Shown: in pieces, positions 1 to 7,770 of the stretch | Layout: each line of letters opens with the position of its first letter | Numbering within the stretch: position 1 is the first letter of the stretch | Source of the DNA: Bin87 sp964347975 | GTDB taxonomy: Bacteria; Chloroflexota; Dehalococcoidia; Lucifugimonadales; UBA3495 | Assembly (NCBI GenBank): GCA_964347975.1 | Contig: CAYGAY010000002.1 | Span: 86,789 to 150,788, forward strand | DNA length: 64,000 nucleotides | Reading direction: 5' to 3' | Position numbers and translations under genes: made by a program | Notes under the pieces: generated by a model | The model's input: the letters and a program-made list of their open reading frames with translations, nothing else | Told to the model about the DNA's origin: nothing | Database searches by the model: none

Positions 1-108
1 GGGTTCGTCAGCCTGATCAGCACGTGGGGCAGCAGCCGGTCGGTGACGCGATTAGTGACCGTTCCCAGCAGGTAGTGGGGATTGCCATGGGATACAATTA
101 CCAGCATC
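1..108 (-). pseudogene. Universal-stress-protein-like C-terminal fragment, cut by window edge
   Basis: Reading leftwards from an ATG at 108, the open frame gives MLVIVSHGN, then LLGTVTNRVTDRLLPHVLI, and runs off the window. This resembles the C-terminal end of universal stress proteins (a VMGSHG-like strand, then LLGSVTxRV and PVLVV). The frame is the same as that of the upstream retropepsin-like gene and follows its stop, and no N-terminal half of a USP fold is present. It is therefore either a remnant or a chance resemblance. The part beyond the window edge would decide. Confidence 0.3.
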
Positions 109-176
109 CGCAGTACCGGGCCACGCGGGCTGAGGCGTTCGTGCGTTCCGGCGGAGTTTGCCAGCTTTAAGATAGG

Positions 177-581
177 TTATCGCAGTGCAAGGCGCAGCCG
201 GTTCTGGGTGAAGTCGTATTCCATCCCCAGGCGGTTCAATATATCGCGCCCCAGCAGCGACTCCAGCTCGTCCGCTGCCGGGTGCGGCTTCGCGATGAAA
301 ATGTCGGTGCGGAAGTCTTGGCGTTCCTCGCCGTCGTAAAGCGAAACTACGGCCGGCTCCGTATAGTAGGTTTGCGTTCCTCTGACACTGGTGATGGTGG
401 TGGGGTTTTCCAGTTAGTCAAATGGACAGTTGAGGCGGTTCCCGTCGTCGGAGTGCCGGATGGTGGTATCCGAGCCGGTGTCGACGAGAAAGTACACATC
501 ATTGACAACGCCGAGCCGGGGCAAAGATACGCGCACCCGCACCATAGGGTGGCCGTCCGGGGTGAAATAGCCGGCAATCAC
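177..581 (-). pseudogene. Retropepsin-like aspartyl protease with an in-frame TAA
   Basis: The start is a GTG at 579-581, overlapping the TGA of the DUF5678 gene (GTGA), so translation is coupled. The frame encodes an N-terminal half with the catalytic motif VDTGSDTT (about residues 38-45) typical of retroviral-type aspartyl proteases. It meets TAA at 414-416 (codon 56) and continues in the same frame, without a frameshift, through LLGRDILNRLGMEYDF to a TAA at 177-179. The LLGRDIL segment matches the C-terminal conserved block of the family. Total length is 134 codons, normal for a bacterial retropepsin-like domain. The lesion looks like a single CAA to TAA change. TAA is not a selenocysteine codon, so this is a nonsense allele, a sequencing error, or readthrough. 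The genes are paired and probably cotranscribed with DUF5678. Confidence 0.75.
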
Positions 582-874
582 AGAATCACCAGGCGGGGTT
601 TGGTACGCAGTAACTGGTGCGCGGACTGGCCGGGGCGCTCACCCCGCGCGTCGATTTTGGCAACGAGTTCCGCCATGGAATCGGCGACTACCAGTGTCCA
701 GCTCTCAGTCAACGCGACATACTTGTCCGGGTACTTTTCCAGCAGTTCCGGGTGCATATCGATATGGAGCTTTTCGCAGCGCGCCGCAAAGTCGCGGTGT
801 TCAGCCAGTTCCTCCGGCGTGGCCTGGTGCCGCTCCACCGTCACCTCGGGCGTCTTATTGCCGCTTCTAATCAT
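578..874 (-). CDS. DUF5678-domain small protein
   Basis: A 98-residue protein. ATG at 874 is chosen over a longer upstream frame because a strong AAGGAGG lies 6 nt upstream (881-887). The C-terminal part contains YPDKYVALTESWTLVVADSMAELVAKI, a short strand-strand-helix pattern matching DUF5678, a small domain of unknown function frequent in Chloroflexota and Cyanobacteria. The N-terminal half is charged and helical (PEELAEHRDFAARCEKL). It overlaps the following protease gene by 4 nt (GTGA), so the two products are probably made in linked amounts. Function is not known; the tight pairing suggests they act together. Confidence 0.7.
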   Translation of the reverse strand: MIRSGNKTPEVTVERHQATPEELAEHRDFAARCEKLHIDMHPELLEKYPDKYVALTESWTLVVADSMAELVAKIDARGERPGQSAHQLLRTKPRLVIL

Positions 875-961
875 ATCTGGCCTCCTTAGCCATCCGCAAT
901 TTCGTTGCGCCCAAATTAGCATTCCGCCCTGTTATCCACAATGCGCCCATGCCAGCTGTCC

Positions 962-990
962 TTATCCTTTGGGCAATCCTGGCATATAAT
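962..990 (+). promoter_or_regulatory. Candidate sigma70 promoter for the UGSC gene
   Basis: A perfect TATAAT at 985-990 lies 30 bp before the ATG at 1021. A weak -35 (TTATCC, 962-967) sits 17 bp upstream. The ribosome binding site AAGGAG is at 1007-1012. The site lies in the divergent intergenic region shared with the DUF5678 gene. Confidence 0.35.
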
Positions 991-1020
991 CTCCATCATC
1001 CGAATTAAGGAGTCGGCATT

Positions 1021-1563
1021 ATGACAACGCAAACCACGCCCATCATCACCCTTGACCCGCGGGACGACGCTCCGCCGGCTCCGTCACGGTTGGCCCAGCG
1101 GCCGGCCACCCTGGACGGCAAGGTGATCGGCCTGTTTTCCAACAACAAGCCGCATTCGGAGGATTTGCTGCGTCGCATCGCCGCCATCATCGGCGAGCGG
1201 TACGACATCGCCGGCACGGTGGAGCACAACAAGGGTGGCTGGCAGTGGCCGGCGCGGATTGAGGACTTGCAGCGGACGGCACAGAGCATCGACGTGGCGA
1301 TACACGCTACGGCGGAATGAGGGTCCTGCACCGCGTGCAGTGTGCACGACGCAATGGAAACTGAACTCCTGGGCATCCCCTCCACGGTGCTAACGACCCG
1401 GCCATTCATCAGCCAGGCCCACGCCATGTCGCGGATGCGGGGCGACCCGGACTACGGGCTGGCGATTATTGAGCATCCGATAGTTACGCTGACGGAGGCG
1501 GAACTGTCGGAACGGGCGGCGACGGCCGCCCCGCAGGTGACTGCCTGCTTGGTGGACCGGTAG
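1021..1563 (+). CDS. UGSC-family selenoprotein (in-frame TGA as Sec)
   Basis: Read through the TGA at 1318-1320, this is one continuous 180-residue protein with Sec at residue 100 in the motif AE-U-GSCTACSVHDAMETE. U-G-S-C is the diagnostic motif of the UGSC family, in which Sec or Cys occupies the first position. The frame before (99 codons) and after (80 codons) the TGA is the same, and conserved family sequence continues on both sides (GLFSNNKPHSEDLL before; GIPSTVLTTRPFISQA after). The start has AAGGAG 8 nt upstream. A hairpin begins 5 nt after the TGA, where bacterial SECIS elements lie. The family is thought to be a redox or thiol-dependent protein, but its substrate is not known. Conventional gene callers would split it into a 99-aa protein and a fragment. 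No selA, selB, selC or selD gene is in the window. Confidence 0.9.
1326..1340 (+). promoter_or_regulatory. Candidate bacterial SECIS hairpin
   Basis: Perfect 6-bp stem CTGCAC (1326-1331) / GTGCAG (1335-1340) with a 3-nt loop, starting 5 nt after the UGA. An alternative overlapping hairpin (GTGCA/TGCAC) is also possible. Bacterial SECIS elements sit inside the reading frame directly after UGA. The position fits; binding by SelB is inference. Confidence 0.45.
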
Positions 1564-1824
1564 GCGGCAAAGCTGCGCAAGGATATTACGATTGCCGATT
1601 GCGCTTCTTTTCCGGCGTCAACTTGGCGTAGCATAGCGGGAAGCGCGCCGCCGTTTTCAACCACGGCAGAAATCAGAGCTGAAGCCCGGCGGGAGGGTAT
1701 GCGTACTGGCGCAATGAAGAACAGGCCCGCTTCAAACGCCGTTTTGAAGAAGCGGAGCGGCGGGCGCGGCGTGAGGCCGCCACAAGGGCGGCCCCTGCGG
1801 TGTGCTGCGGCGATTGGCAGGTTG

Positions 1825-2859
1825 TTACATCGGGAGGTGAACCGCCTCGCCGGTTTGGGCGCTTACCGTTACCGCCTCGGTGAACTCCATGTAGTGGACG
1901 CCAATGTTGAAGGGGGTGCGCATCACCGGCGCGCCGTCGCGGATGGAGGCGATGAACTCCTGTTCGACGGACCAGGAGTAGCGGCTTTCCGGCGGATTAG
2001 CGATTTCCTGAAGCTCGGAGTCGCCGCGCTTGCCGCCGAAGACGCGCATCTGGTTGTCAACGTGGATGGTGCCGTCGGTGCCGTAGAGCCACACGTCGTT
2101 GCCTGGAGACAGGCCGGCGCAGGCGCTGAAGCGCAGGTGGGCGTTGGCGCCGTTGGCCAGTCGGCAGAGGATGTCCACGGTGTCGGGGATGGTTATGGAG
2201 CGCCAGTTGCCATCGTCATCCTTGCGGTGGGGTACGGTTATCTGGCTCATCGCCATTACTTGAGTGGCCCGACCTACCCAGCGAATCATTGCCTCGTACC
2301 AGATGCCCATGTTGAGAATGTTGAAACCGCTCAGATCCCGGTCTTGCCGCCAGTGCATGGTGGAATCGCGGTCGGCGAATCCGGTGAGGGACTGGATTTC
2401 TACGGATACCAACTGGCCCAGGAACCCTTCGGAAATCAGCCGGATGAGCAGGTCGTCGATGCCGAAGGTCATGGGGGAGGGCACAATCTGGGTCACTAAA
2501 CCGGGCAGCGCCTGGGACGCGGCCAACATCTCGTGGGCTTCGGAGGCGCTCATGGCCATGCGGGCTTCGCAGAGGACGTGCTTGCCGGCGGCCAGAGATG
2601 CCATGGTCAGGGTGCGATGCATGTAGGGCCAGGTTCCAATGCAAACGGCGTCCAAACTTTCGTCTTCCAGTAGTTCTTCCCAGCTGTCATAAACGGTGGG
2701 AATGTTGAAGGCGTCGGCGACTCGTTGACCCGACTCGCGGGAACGGTTGGCGACGGCGCCGATTTCAACGCCAGGCGTGCTGTTGAAGCCCGGAATGTGC
2801 CGGTCGCGGGTATTACGGCCGGCACCTATTAGCCCGACGCGGACGGATTCGATGGCCAC
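1825..2859 (-). CDS. Gfo/Idh/MocA family oxidoreductase
   Basis: 344 residues, the usual length of the family. GTG at 2857-2859 is preferred because AAGGAGG lies 7 nt upstream (2867-2873); the longer frame up to 2967 has no such site. The N-terminal Rossmann fold carries VGLIGAGRNTRDRHIPGF (GxGxxR variant for NAD(P) binding) and the C-terminal half is the sheet domain that binds the sugar or inositol-like substrate. The conserved EKP motif, whose lysine usually takes part in catalysis, reads EAR (in CEARMAMS), so activity may be altered. Substrate cannot be predicted. It is followed, after 144 bp of spacer, by the upstream end of no other gene on the same strand except the giant YYY gene, which ends 145 bp away. 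Confidence 0.85.
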   Translation of the reverse strand: MAIESVRVGLIGAGRNTRDRHIPGFNSTPGVEIGAVANRSRESGQRVADAFNIPTVYDSWEELLEDESLDAVCIGTWPYMHRTLTMASLAAGKHVLCEARMAMSASEAHEMLAASQALPGLVTQIVPSPMTFGIDDLLIRLISEGFLGQLVSVEIQSLTGFADRDSTMHWRQDRDLSGFNILNMGIWYEAMIRWVGRATQVMAMSQITVPHRKDDDGNWRSITIPDTVDILCRLANGANAHLRFSACAGLSPGNDVWLYGTDGTIHVDNQMRVFGGKRGDSELQEIANPPESRYSWSVEQEFIASIRDGAPVMRTPFNIGVHYMEFTEAVTVSAQTGEAVHLPM

Positions 2860-3003
2860 AGTTGAACCTCCTTGGGTTTGCTTCGAGGGAGCGCCGGCGG
2901 TATATGGAGAGACGGCGCAGCGCGCGAAATTATAGGGTAAGGCCACCACTGGGTCAAAACGGAACACCTGGCGCGGGGGGCGCCAAGAGCCGTGGTAAGC
3001 GGA

Positions 3004-6000
3004 TTACCAAGTCTCGGTCTTTTTGACCTCGTATATCCTGGTTCCGCGGTTGGCATAGGCCAGACCGAGAGTTCCGTTGCCCACCATCAAGTCAAACTTG
3101 GCGATGCCGTCAGGCAGGTAATATAAATGCTCCAGGTCGCCTACTACGATGTAGGCGACGTCGTAATCATCAAGCAAGTCCAGCGCAGTCCGTTGGCTGC
3201 GCGAATTGTAGATGGCGGCAACGTCTCTGCCGCGCTGGCGCACCGCGTCGCCGTCGTTGCGTTGCTGGGTTTGGTGCCAGGGCCATCCGATGACGGTGGG
3301 CAGGCCAGTGTATTGGGAAAAGCGGCTATTCCAGCAATACTGGCTGCCGTGGGCCTCCAAAATGACCGGAGTCCCGACTGCATTGTCCTGCAGCCACCGG
3401 ATGGCGTCGTAGTCCCATTGCAGATTGATTGGGGCGCCAGGTTTGTCGGCGCACCAGTCGGGTGGGTGATATTCGGCACGGGACATCCACGCCTCGCCGT
3501 CCAATGTTAGCGGAGTTGAGTTGAAACGGTCTGCGATGCGAACGGGTGTAGCCAGAACCGGATAGACGAGGACGCCCAAGGCCACGAGTCCGACGATTGC
3601 GAGGGCAAACCAGCGCAACTTACGCCTCGATGGGATGTCGCTGCCGGATAGAGCAGCCCAACCGCGCCAGAAACCGTAGGACCCGGATGTGGCAAACAGG
3701 AGCCACGCCACCAGGTAGTATTTGAAAAGGGTGTTCATACGGGCGATGTCGCCTTCGACACGGATGAATTCCACGCCGATGCCGATGGCCAGGGCTAATG
3801 CCAGCATGGCCAGGGCCATCAGGTCGGGCCGGCGGGTTGGGTATTCGGATGATATTAGCGCCGCCGCCAAGGCCCACCCGGTCAGCGTCAGCAGGACGGC
3901 CAGGAATCCGGCGGTGGCGTAGCCGGCGGACAGGAAGTAGCCGGCCAGCAGGATTCCGCAGGCTGCGGCGGTCAGTATCCATTGGTGCGCCGCCGGCATT
4001 GGAACGCCGTCTTGCAGCCGGGCGAGCAATGGCGCGGCGGCGCGAGGCAATGTCGCGGCCAATAGCGCCGCCGCCGCCAGCAGGGGCAAAGCGTGTATCA
4101 GCAGGTAATTGGACAGCGGGGTGCGCCAGCGGGCGGGTTCGATGCCGGCGCCGAAGGTTTCGGTGGCGGCGTGGAAGGGTTGGAAGGCAGCGTAGCTGAC
4201 CAGCAGGGCCAGCGCGGATAATGCGCCGGCAGTGAGCAGGCGGGTTCGCAGGGGGCCGGGCAGCATCAAGGCGGCGGCGGCGGTTATGCCGACCATCAGC
4301 AGGGCGTATGCGGGGTATTCCCATGAGTTGATTGCCCACAGGCTGCCTGCTGCCAGGCCGAGTAGGGCGACAATGGCCCATGGCCACAGGCTACGCAATC
4401 CCGATGTGGTTAATCCTGCCAACAGGGTGAAGGCCAGCGCCAATGCCAGCAACGCGAAAGGCATGGTCATCATGTGGGCATGGAGATCTGCGAACAGGAA
4501 AGTAAAGAAAGGGAATTCGGTAATGTGAAAAGCGGTCTCGACGTGGTCCCTCGCCTCCAACCATGGCGTCAACCAGGAAGGCTCGAAGTCCTCAATTTCG
4601 GGAATGGCGCGGCTGCTACGCCAGAAGCTAAAACTGGAGAGAGGGGCGGGTATGCCTTGCACCTTGGCCTGGGCCATTTGGAGGAGTTGGGTTACGCCGT
4701 CGAGGTTGGCGGCTACCGTCGCCATGATGGCGGCGATCAGGCCGGCGACGGAGGCGCTGCCGGGCAAACGGGGCAACCACCGTATACCCCGCCTGGATTC
4801 AGGCCCCGTATCAGAGTACGGGGTGACGTTCTTTCGCGGGAATGATGGTAGGGGGTTACGATTGCGGGCCAGAGCGACCATGTTGTACACCAGCGACCCC
4901 GCCCCGGTGGCGGTGAGGGCGAACAGCAGCGGCACGGCCAGGTTGAAAACGGTAGTAGGTGGGATTCCGGTTAGCCGCATGGGGGCAGACAGGATGTAGT
5001 AACCCCAATAGTAATAGTTGAGATAGCCGCCGCTGAACCAGGGATCGTAAGGCGGCAGGACAGAAGAACGGGCGACGGCGGTGAAGTAAGCCAATTCCAT
5101 GGGTTTTTCGCCGCCACGCCACGGATGCCAGAGATCGGGGTTGGCGGCGCGGATTAGCAAGAATGCGAAATAGGCCAGCAGGAATAATGCCTCGGCGGTG
5201 AGTATCAGCTGCCATTTGCTGCGTAGCCAGTCCAGCATTTGCCGCCATTGCCGCCATACGATGACGGCGGACGGTATCGTAACTATGAGCATCGCTAGCC
5301 AAACGGTGCCCGCCGAGTAGCGCATTACGCCGGCGTTGACCAGCATCCAGGCGACCCAGGCCACCAGCAACAGGCCAGCGACGCGGGCGAACAGCAGGCC
5401 CCGGTCGGGCAGGGGGCGCAACAGCCACCAAGTCAGGGGGAAGGCGACCAGGCAAATCAGCTCGATGACCAGCAGCCAGGCCAGCCAGGGGATATGGCTG
5501 GCCCACCCGGCGCGGTGAAACAATTCCGACCAGGTTCCGCCGAATTGCTGGGCTTGCCGGGCGGACGGGGACAGCATCAGGGGCGGGGCATCGGGCGTGA
5601 GAGCGACGGCGTTGTTGATGCGCTCATGCAGCGCTCCGGCGGGAAGCCGCTCCACATTGCGGAACACCAGGGCCTGGGGGTGGTCGTAGCCGATGACGTT
5701 TTCATCGGCATAGCCCAGGTTGATTACGATGCCGGCGGGTTGGCCGTCCTCGCCGTCCGGGGCGAGCTCCGGCTTGGGAAGGTTGGCGCGTCCGTAGGGG
5801 TTATCACGCAGCGCCAGGCCGACCAGCGACGGATAGGAGGTGAAGGCGCGTTCCAGACGGTAGCCCAAGTCGCCGGCGAACAGCTGTCGGTAGAATGTCG
5901 CGCTGCGCGGGTATTCTTGCGGCAGTCGGGCCACCGCGCCGTAGGCCCGGTTTGAGTAGAAAATCAGGTAGTCGGCGCCGGCGAGTTGGCCGGTCAGCTC

Positions 6001-7770
6001 GGCAATCTTGCGGTCATCGTCTGGCCGGTGATAGGCGGGGAAATCCCATACAGCGTACCGCCCCAAATCGGGAATGCGCTCGTCCCACAGGGAGCCGGCG
6101 TTGATGATGGACGCGCCGGGCGGGGCATTGGCGTTCAGCCATTGCGATGCGGTAACGGCGGTATGGGGGCGGCTGTAAATGCCGGCGAAAGCGATGGCGT
6201 AGAGGACAGTGGCGGCAAGGACGATGCCCAATGCCGCTATACTGGCGGGATAGGCGCAACGGGCGGCCTGGCGGCGCACTGTGCGCCAACGGGATTGCCA
6301 CGCTGAGCTCGCAATGACGGGGGGGAGCGGTGCAATAGTCGCTACGGATGTTCCAGCCAGCGGCGGCGTGGCGTGCCATTCCTCGGAAAATGGCGCGTCG
6401 CCGACCAGTGGTTCGTCGAAAATCACGTCGTCGCTGACGGTGGGCGGCGTGGCGTGCCATTCCTCGGAAAATGGCGCGTCCTGCGGTTCCGGCCTGGCGG
6501 TGGCGGCAGTACGGGCGCGGCGCACTCTTGACCAAGCTATTGTTGCCGTAAGCATCCGCGCCGCCATCAGGATGTAGAAGGGCAGCAGGGGGAAAACGTA
6601 GCGCAGGAACTTGACCTCGAACAGCTCCAGAAAGACGAAGGCGGGGACGGCCCACGCCAGCAGCAGCAAATCCGCCCGCTGCAAACACCCGCCGCGCCAG
6701 GCCAGCCAGGCGGTGAACGGCGCGGCTACCCATACCACTATGCCCAGCGGCAGGCCCAATCCCCACACGGCGGACTGGCGGATTTGATACCAGAAAGCCG
6801 GGGTGTCGGCGTACTGCCAGGTAAAGGGCCAATGTCCGGCTTCCCTCGCCATTTCGCTCTGGGCGCGGATGTCGGCGACAAAGGTTGACCAGTCCAGGAA
6901 GGCGTAGGGTGTGGTGATGAAAAAGACGGTCAACGCGGTTACGCCGGCCAGCAATGCGGCGGGGGCAAGGCGCAGCGCTGCCGGGGGCGTGAGGTCGCTC
7001 CAACGCCCGCCGGCCCGGTCTTTGCAGACCCACAGGAAGGTCAGGGCCAGCGGGGCCAGGATGGGGGCGACAGATATTTTGGTGGCCAGGGCCAGGCCGA
7101 CCATCGCGCCTAGCAGGGCGGAATCGCGGCTGCGTCCGGTGTCGATGAACCGCAACATCGCCCACAGGGCGGCCAGCGAGGCCAGGACGGTGAACGGCTC
7201 CGGGCGGTAATAATGCGCGTGCTGGATGTGGACGACGGCGAAAGCGGTCAACGCGGCGGCCAGCCAACCCGTCCCGCGTCCGTACATCCGCCGGCCGATG
7301 ACGTACATCAGCCACACGGATGTCGTGTCGGCCAGCGCGGCCAGCGTGCGCCCGGCGAACCGCAGATCCAGCGCGCCCCAGTCGGTGAACAACTCGGCTA
7401 TGGAGCGGATGAGCACCAGGGCGTAGATTAGGACGCTGCCCAGGGGGAACCAGTGGGGATTGAGCGGGCTACGCTCGGCGGACAGCGCGGTCCAGAAATC
7501 GGGGATGCCGGCCTCCATGCCCGGCCATTCCGCCAGCCAACGCTCGTGGCCGGGGGCCAGGGTGAGCGCGCGGAACATATCGTCGGCGCGCAGGTAGAAG
7601 GAGCGCTCGTCGGGATGGAACCCGTGGCCGTCGTCCCAATTCAGGCCATAGAGACGCAGGACCAACGCCGCAATGAGCAGCGACAGTAACAGAAAATTTG
7701 GCCCCCATGTCTGACGCAGCAAGCGACGCAGGGGGGCGGGAATCCGAAGGAGCAGTATGTCCAGGCGCAT
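3004..7770 (-). CDS. GT39-like / Chlor_Arch_YYY (DUF2298) giant membrane fusion protein
   Basis: 1588 residues. ATG at 7768-7770 overlaps the gap stop (TGATG), which argues for this start and for translational coupling. The N-terminal half is a polytopic glycosyltransferase of the GT39/PMT-like type, with an early luminal acidic motif (FHPDERSFYL) and about 10 membrane helices. The C-terminal half is the Chlor_Arch_YYY domain, with GGYLNYYYWGYY and later FADLHAHM, and again about 10 helices. The function of the YYY domain is unknown; a lipid-linked sugar transferase role at the cell surface is inference. Two oddities: a loop near the middle carries the duplicated peptide DAPFSEEWHATPP and a translated dispersed repeat (VIASSAWQSR), and the loop encoded at 4794-4848 is another translated repeat (SFPRKNVTPYSDTG). 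A single-domain paralogue lies at 43907-46375. Confidence 0.85.
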   Translation of the reverse strand: MRLDILLLRIPAPLRRLLRQTWGPNFLLLSLLIAALVLRLYGLNWDDGHGFHPDERSFYLRADDMFRALTLAPGHERWLAEWPGMEAGIPDFWTALSAERSPLNPHWFPLGSVLIYALVLIRSIAELFTDWGALDLRFAGRTLAALADTTSVWLMYVIGRRMYGRGTGWLAAALTAFAVVHIQHAHYYRPEPFTVLASLAALWAMLRFIDTGRSRDSALLGAMVGLALATKISVAPILAPLALTFLWVCKDRAGGRWSDLTPPAALRLAPAALLAGVTALTVFFITTPYAFLDWSTFVADIRAQSEMAREAGHWPFTWQYADTPAFWYQIRQSAVWGLGLPLGIVVWVAAPFTAWLAWRGGCLQRADLLLLAWAVPAFVFLELFEVKFLRYVFPLLPFYILMAARMLTATIAWSRVRRARTAATARPEPQDAPFSEEWHATPPTVSDDVIFDEPLVGDAPFSEEWHATPPLAGTSVATIAPLPPVIASSAWQSRWRTVRRQAARCAYPASIAALGIVLAATVLYAIAFAGIYSRPHTAVTASQWLNANAPPGASIINAGSLWDERIPDLGRYAVWDFPAYHRPDDDRKIAELTGQLAGADYLIFYSNRAYGAVARLPQEYPRSATFYRQLFAGDLGYRLERAFTSYPSLVGLALRDNPYGRANLPKPELAPDGEDGQPAGIVINLGYADENVIGYDHPQALVFRNVERLPAGALHERINNAVALTPDAPPLMLSPSARQAQQFGGTWSELFHRAGWASHIPWLAWLLVIELICLVAFPLTWWLLRPLPDRGLLFARVAGLLLVAWVAWMLVNAGVMRYSAGTVWLAMLIVTIPSAVIVWRQWRQMLDWLRSKWQLILTAEALFLLAYFAFLLIRAANPDLWHPWRGGEKPMELAYFTAVARSSVLPPYDPWFSGGYLNYYYWGYYILSAPMRLTGIPPTTVFNLAVPLLFALTATGAGSLVYNMVALARNRNPLPSFPRKNVTPYSDTGPESRRGIRWLPRLPGSASVAGLIAAIMATVAANLDGVTQLLQMAQAKVQGIPAPLSSFSFWRSSRAIPEIEDFEPSWLTPWLEARDHVETAFHITEFPFFTFLFADLHAHMMTMPFALLALALAFTLLAGLTTSGLRSLWPWAIVALLGLAAGSLWAINSWEYPAYALLMVGITAAAALMLPGPLRTRLLTAGALSALALLVSYAAFQPFHAATETFGAGIEPARWRTPLSNYLLIHALPLLAAAALLAATLPRAAAPLLARLQDGVPMPAAHQWILTAAACGILLAGYFLSAGYATAGFLAVLLTLTGWALAAALISSEYPTRRPDLMALAMLALALAIGIGVEFIRVEGDIARMNTLFKYYLVAWLLFATSGSYGFWRGWAALSGSDIPSRRKLRWFALAIVGLVALGVLVYPVLATPVRIADRFNSTPLTLDGEAWMSRAEYHPPDWCADKPGAPINLQWDYDAIRWLQDNAVGTPVILEAHGSQYCWNSRFSQYTGLPTVIGWPWHQTQQRNDGDAVRQRGRDVAAIYNSRSQRTALDLLDDYDVAYIVVGDLEHLYYLPDGIAKFDLMVGNGTLGLAYANRGTRIYEVKKTETW
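4794..4848 (+). repeat. Dispersed palindromic repeat, type A, inside a gene
   Basis: Core CCCCGTATC..GTACGGGG inverted repeat followed by TGACGTTCTTTCGCGGGAAT. Related copies are at 11501-11549 (reverse) and 27511-27563, with a partial copy at 56106-56130. This copy is in frame within the YYY protein and encodes a loop between membrane segments. Confidence 0.8.
6291..6320 (+). repeat. Dispersed repeat, type B, inside a gene
   Basis: GGGATTGCCACGCT..GCTCGCAATGACGG. A related copy is at 13910-13938. It is translated in the minus-strand giant membrane protein as VIASSAWQSR and so adds residues to a loop without breaking the frame. Confidence 0.65.
6361..6480. repeat. Intragenic 38-bp direct duplication
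   Basis: About 38 bp (GGCGTGGCGTGCCATTCCTC onwards) occurs at 6361-6399 and again at 6442-6480, separated by about 42 bp. Both copies are in frame on the minus strand and encode DAPFSEEWHATPP twice in a non-membrane loop. Confidence 0.85.

Noticed and set aside
414..416. In-frame TAA as a recoded codon
   Set aside because: TAA is not known to encode Sec, and no catalytic Cys is expected there in retropepsins. A nonsense mutation or error is simpler.
1564..1824. Arg/Glu-rich open stretch near 1700-1800 (RNEEQARFKRRFEEAERRARRE)
   Set aside because: No start codon or ribosome site in its frame; too little to call a gene.
1699..2499. 266-codon plus-strand frame over the oxidoreductase
   Set aside because: It is the antisense shadow of the Gfo/Idh/MocA gene; its product is low-complexity.
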